Shown here: piece after piece, positions 61,010 through 64,000 of the stretch
How the letters are laid out: each line of letters opens with the position of its first letter
Position numbering within the stretch: the stretch's first letter is position 1
Source of the DNA: JBDTSW01 sp963797835
GTDB lineage: Bacteria; Actinomycetota; Thermoleophilia; Solirubrobacterales; 70-9
DNA length: 64,000 nt
Direction of reading: 5' to 3'
Assembly (NCBI GenBank): GCA_963797835.1
Contig: CAWCRN010000024.1
Coordinates: 124,001-188,000 of the forward strand
Notes under the pieces: model-generated
Told to the model about the DNA's origin: nothing
What the model saw: only the letters and a program-made list of their open reading frames with translations
The model's database searches: none
Translations under genes and position numbers: made by a program

Positions 61010-61994
61010 GCCGGCCGCGCGAAGCTCGGCGAGGCCCGCCACGCGCGAGCGGACCGGCGCGTAGCCCAACTCCACGCGGGCCTTGGAGTCGTCCAGGACG
61101 CAGTCGAGCGAGGCCGCCCAGAGCGCGAAGCGTGTGAGCGGGGGCGAGCCGCCCAGGGGGAGCGCCCGCCAGGCCAGCTCGCCGCCGCGGGCGATCGCGG
61201 ACGCGACCCAGGTGGGGACGGTGCGATCGGGTGGCTCGATGCCCTGGGTGCGAAGCAGCTCGGAGATGAACTCGCGGAACACCACGGGGTCGCCGTCGGT
61301 CACGAAGTAGGCCTCGCCGCCTGCGCCCCGCTCGGCCGCGCACAGGAGTCCCTCGACGACGTTGTCGACGTGGGTAATCGAGGTGCGGTTGGTGCCGCCC
61401 CCGACCCAGGCGAACCTGCCCGCCTCGACGGCCGCGGCGATCTCGGGCAGCAGCGTGGTGTCGCCGGCGCCCCAGACGAAGCGCGGCCGCACGACCACGG
61501 TCTCGATCCCGTCGCCGTTCGCCTCGCTCACGAGGGCCTCGGCCTTCGCCTTGGTCGCGGAGTAGAGCGCCGGGGAGTCGGGGCGAAGCGGCTCGGTCTC
61601 GTCGGCCCCGTCGAGCGCCTGACCCGCGAGGATCGCGGCCTCGGTGCCGCAGTGGACGAAGCGCCGAACGCCCGCGCGGCGGCTCGCGCTCAAGCGCGTT
61701 GCGGGTGCCCGTCACGTTGCCGCGCTCGAACTCCTCGGGCTTGCCCCACTCGGCGACGTGCGCGGCGAGGTGGAAGGTGACGTCGCAGCCCGCGGCCCCG
61801 GTGGTCATCGCGGCGGGGTCGTCGAGGTCGCCATGGACCGGCTCGGCGCCGAGCTCGGCGACCCGGGCGGCCGAGGCCTCGGAGCGGGCGAGGGCGCGGA
61901 CCGGCACCCCCTCGTCGCGCAGCCGCCCGAGGAGACGCCCGCCGATGAAGCCGGACCCGCCGGTCACGAAGGCGCTCTCGAAGCCGCGGCTCAC
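61001..61994 (-). CDS. NAD-dependent epimerase/dehydratase (3beta-HSD-like), one frameshift
   Basis: Extended SDR from GTG 61994 (SAFVTGGSGFIGGRLLGRLR). The cofactor and active-site segments are GSGFIG, VTFHLAAHVAEWG and the Tyr-x3-Lys in ALYSATKAKAEALV. One extra base near 61694 (in CTTGAGCG) shifts the frame; corrected, it reads NALSASRRAGVRRFVHCGTE. The C-terminal half (VVRPRFVWGAGDTTLLPEIA, SITHVDNVVEG) fits the 3-beta-hydroxysteroid dehydrogenase/flavonol-reductase branch. About 330 residues. A sterol or sugar substrate is possible but unproven. Confidence 0.88.
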
Positions 61995-62044
61995 CGGTTG
62001 CAGGCTATCCGGCGGGCGGAGGTATTCTCTAATCGCAGTCCTAG

Positions 62045-62058
62045 ATTGACCCGTCAAT
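62045..62058. promoter_or_regulatory. perfect dyad ATTGAC-CC-GTCAAT before the nitrilase start
   Basis: A 14-nt perfect inverted repeat ending 2 nt before the ATG at 62061, a typical size and place for a TetR operator. A TetR gene is the second gene of the operon, so autoregulation is likely. Confidence 0.55.
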
Positions 62059-62060
62059 CA

Positions 62061-62894
62061 ATGCGTGTAGCGGCCCTACAGCTCAACTCCACCGGGGACA
62101 AGCCCCGCAACCTCGAGATCGCCGAGCGGCTGGTGCGGGCCGCCGCGGCCGAGGGCGCCGAGCTGGTCGCGCTGCCCGAGAAGTGGAACCTGCTCGCCCC
62201 CGGCCCGGAGAGCCTCGCGGGCGCCGAGCCGCTCGACGGGCCGACCCTGAGCGCGTGCCGGGAGTGGGCGAGGTCCCTGGGGATCGCCCTGCTGGCCGGC
62301 AGCATCGCCGAGCGCTCCGACGACCCGGAGCACTCCTACAACACCTCGGTTCTGATCGGGCCCGATGGGGCCGACCTCGGCGTCTACCGCAAGATCCACC
62401 TGTTCGACGTGGACGTCGAGGGGGTTGCCTACAGGGAGTCGGACCACGAGCGCCCCGGCGAGGACGTCGTCGTGGCGGGCCCGGTCGGCGCGGATCGGCT
62501 CAACGTCGGGATGAGCGTCTGCTACGACGTCCGCTTCCCGGAGCTCTACCGGGCGCTCGCGCTCGAGGGCGCCGAGCTGGTCACGGTGCCTGCCGCCTTC
62601 ACCGTCCCGACTGGCCGAGCGCACTGGGAGGTCATGCAGCGGGCCCGCGCGATCGAAAACCAGGTGTTCGTCCTGGCTCCCAACCAGATCGGGCGGGCCG
62701 AGCCGCACTACGACAGCTGGGGCCACTCGATGGTCGTAGCCCCCTCCGGGGAGGTGCTGGCCGTGGCGGAGGCCCCCGAGGAGGCCGTCGTCATCGCCGA
62801 CCTGGATCCGGCCGAGCGCGAGCGGGTGATCGAGGGGATGCCGCTCCTCTCCAGCCGCCGGCCCGGGAGCTACCCCGAGGGGGTGCGGGCGTGA
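62061..62894 (+). CDS. carbon-nitrogen hydrolase (nitrilase superfamily)
   Basis: A 277-residue amidase-type hydrolase with the Glu-Lys-Cys triad: ELVALPEKWN (Glu), VYRKIHLFD (Lys) and VGMSVCYDVRFPELY (Cys). The overall pattern matches the Nit1/Nit2 branch (omega-amidase or deaminated-glutathione amidase) rather than true nitrilases. ATG 62061 lies 2 nt after the dyad at 62045-62058. The stop overlaps the TetR GTG by 4 bp. Intact. Confidence 0.94.
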   Translation: MRVAALQLNSTGDKPRNLEIAERLVRAAAAEGAELVALPEKWNLLAPGPESLAGAEPLDGPTLSACREWARSLGIALLAGSIAERSDDPEHSYNTSVLIGPDGADLGVYRKIHLFDVDVEGVAYRESDHERPGEDVVVAGPVGADRLNVGMSVCYDVRFPELYRALALEGAELVTVPAAFTVPTGRAHWEVMQRARAIENQVFVLAPNQIGRAEPHYDSWGHSMVVAPSGEVLAVAEAPEEAVVIADLDPAERERVIEGMPLLSSRRPGSYPEGVRA

Positions 62895-63514
62895 GCGCCA
62901 AGGCCCCCGCGGCCGACCGCCGCAGACAGATCCTCGACGCGGGCATCCGCGTCTTCGCGCGCCAGGGCTTTCACTCGTGCCGGGTCTCCGACATCGCCGA
63001 CGAGGCGGACGTCGCGTACGGCCTCGTCTACCACTACTTCAAGTCGAAGGACCAGGTGATGAACGAGCTCTTCACCGAGCGCTGGTCCCTGCTCCTGGCG
63101 GCGATCGACGAGGTGGACGCGAAGGACGTCTCGGGCCGCGAGAAGCTCGACACCGTCGCCCGCTTCATCATCGACTCCTACCGCTACGACCCCGAGCTGA
63201 TGAAGGTGATCATCGTCGAGGTGACCAGGGCCGCGAACTCGTTTGGCCGTACCCACCTGCCCGAGATCTCCCAGGCGTATCAGTCGATCGCGAAGATCGT
63301 GTCCGGCGCCCAGGAGTCGGGCGAGTTCCGCTCCGACATCGACCCGCAGATCGCTTCGATGTGGTTCTATGGGGCGATCGAGCAGCTGCTCTCCGGCTGG
63401 GTGTTCGAGCTGATCCCCGCCGGTGACGGCGACTTCGACCGCGCCCGCGAGATGGTCGTGGAGACGATCTGCGGCGGTCTCGAGTCCGCTCCGCGCGGCT
63501 CCCAGCCCGGCTAG
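62891..63514 (+). CDS. TetR/AcrR family regulator
   Basis: A 207-residue regulator from GTG 62891. The HTH is ILDAGIRVFARQGFHSCRVS with IADEADVAYGLVYHYFKSKD. The C-terminal domain (TVARFIIDSYRYDPELMKVI through FYGAIEQLLSGWVFELIPAG) matches FadR-type TetR proteins that bind acyl-CoAs, by general resemblance of the helix pattern. Translationally coupled to the nitrilase-family enzyme; it probably binds the 62045-62058 dyad. Confidence 0.92.
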   Translation: MSAKAPAADRRRQILDAGIRVFARQGFHSCRVSDIADEADVAYGLVYHYFKSKDQVMNELFTERWSLLLAAIDEVDAKDVSGREKLDTVARFIIDSYRYDPELMKVIIVEVTRAANSFGRTHLPEISQAYQSIAKIVSGAQESGEFRSDIDPQIASMWFYGAIEQLLSGWVFELIPAGDGDFDRAREMVVETICGGLESAPRGSQPG

Positions 63515-63586
63515 ATGGTTTACTGCCCCGGTCGCGGCGGGTAGCCGCCGCGCAAGACGACTACGCGATCAGGACCGAAGGGCCGC

Positions 63587-63721
63587 ATGGAGAACGACAT
63601 CGTCAGGAGACTGCTCTGGACCGGCCTGCTGGCCGCCGCCGGGGCGCTCGCCAGCGTCGTCGCCCACAGGGCCTCGGCGGCCATCTGGTACCGCGTCTTC
63701 AACGAGGAGCCGCCGGAGTGA
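63587..63721 (+). CDS. 44-residue single-helix membrane protein
   Basis: ATG 63587, with GAAGGGCC upstream, encodes MENDIVRRLLWTGLLAAAGA and ends HRASAAIWYRVFNEEPPE before a TGA at 63719-63721. The central LLWTGLLAAAGALASVVAH is one transmembrane helix. The GTG of the next gene overlaps its stop by 4 bp. In actinobacteria a short protein of this sort often accompanies a DUF1469/'phage holin family' protein, as here, so I judge it real despite its length. Confidence 0.65.
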   Translation: MENDIVRRLLWTGLLAAAGALASVVAHRASAAIWYRVFNEEPPE

Positions 63722-64000
63722 CCCCGGATGGGGGCGCCGGGGCGCCTGGGCCCGGCAACGACCGCCCGCCCGACGACCGCACGGTCGGCGAGATGGTCTT
63801 CGACGTCTCCGAGCGCGTCTCGACCCTCGTCCGCGAGGAGATCGAGCTCGCGAAGACCGAGGTCTCGGAGAAGGTGCAGGTGCTGCTGCGCGGCGGCGCC
63901 GTCGGCATAGCCGCGGGGGTCTTCGCGCTGATGGGGCTGGCGATGCTGATGCATGCCATCGCCTGGCTCCTCAACGAGCTCTTCTTCGAGGACGACGTGT
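63718..64000 (+). CDS. 'phage holin family' (DUF1469-like) membrane protein, 3' end outside the window
   Basis: GTG 63718 starts a frame that runs off the window end. After a Gly/Pro-rich N-terminus (TPDGGAGAPGPGNDRPPDD) come the helix ERVSTLVREEIELAKTEVSE, the hallmark of the family, and a first transmembrane helix (AVGIAAGVFALMGLAMLMHA). A second transmembrane segment would follow. Despite the name, these chromosomal proteins are not known phage holins and probably act in envelope homeostasis. Confidence 0.85.
   Translation, partial: MTPDGGAGAPGPGNDRPPDDRTVGEMVFDVSERVSTLVREEIELAKTEVSEKVQVLLRGGAVGIAAGVFALMGLAMLMHAIAWLLNELFFEDDV

Noticed and set aside
63718..64000. Prophage, suggested by the 'phage holin family' name
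   Set aside because: The family is a chromosomal envelope protein group; no other phage gene is nearby.

Overview
This is a very GC-rich, densely packed chromosomal window. It most resembles an uncultured or environmental actinobacterium of the class Thermoleophilia (Solirubrobacterales/Gaiellales type). The basis is the mce cluster, the tandem NTF2/SnoaL-like genes whose products begin MSQENVEIV, frequent GTG starts, 1-4 bp stop/start overlaps and the broad acyl-CoA metabolism. No rRNA, tRNA, CRISPR array, transposase or phage module is visible; the last, truncated gene is only a 'phage holin family' membrane protein in the annotation sense.

Layout. 1-5.1 kb: the 3' part of pgi, a HAD phosphatase, a ROK sugar kinase, a small membrane protein, an epimerase and a superoxide dismutase. 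5.2-7.5 kb: a secreted beta-helix protein and a small lipoprotein. 7.8-18.9 kb: six consecutive MCE-domain genes with a strong-looking promoter, then an SCP2-like gene and an unknown; no yrbE permease is adjacent. 18.9-22.7 kb: a Nudix hydrolase, rubredoxin, an ECF sigma factor with a DUF4349 membrane protein, and an HtrA-type protease. 22.7-27.9 kb: the biotin operon bioB-bioF-(MBL-like)-bioD-bioA. 27.9-34.2 kb: a sulfatase, an AlkA-type glycosylase, an enoyl-CoA hydratase, a biotinyl carrier protein, a glycosyltransferase, glpK and a PlsC-type acyltransferase. 34.2-44.9 kb: an MBL hydrolase, SDRs, two secreted RTX-like proteins, a zinc-ribbon protein, five tandem NTF2-like genes, a damaged trypsin-like gene and an acyl-CoA dehydrogenase. 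44.9-59.8 kb: a TetR regulator facing an SCP2/acyl-CoA dehydrogenase pair, SoxR facing a DUF5519 gene, a WYL regulator, a VOC protein, a DGPF/ECF42 pair, an acyl-CoA dehydrogenase facing crotonase plus carboxyltransferase, then BKACE, a CoA-transferase and a MerR regulator. 59.9-64 kb: unknowns, an epimerase, a nitrilase-family/TetR operon and two small membrane proteins.

The metabolic theme is acyl-CoA and lipid handling: MCE lipid transport, SCP2 domains, three acyl-CoA dehydrogenases, two crotonases, a biotin-dependent carboxylase part with a separate biotinyl carrier, the biotin synthesis needed for it, and glycerol/phospholipid genes. Two TetR sites and one SoxR-type promoter can be read directly.

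Two features stand out beyond the genes. First, two families of dispersed palindromes each occur twice, one with compensatory stem changes, and a conserved spacer unit is repeated through the NTF2-like array. Second, single-base indels break about seventeen otherwise well conserved genes. This looks far more like uncorrected long-read assembly error than biology, and any 'pseudogene' call here should be made cautiously.
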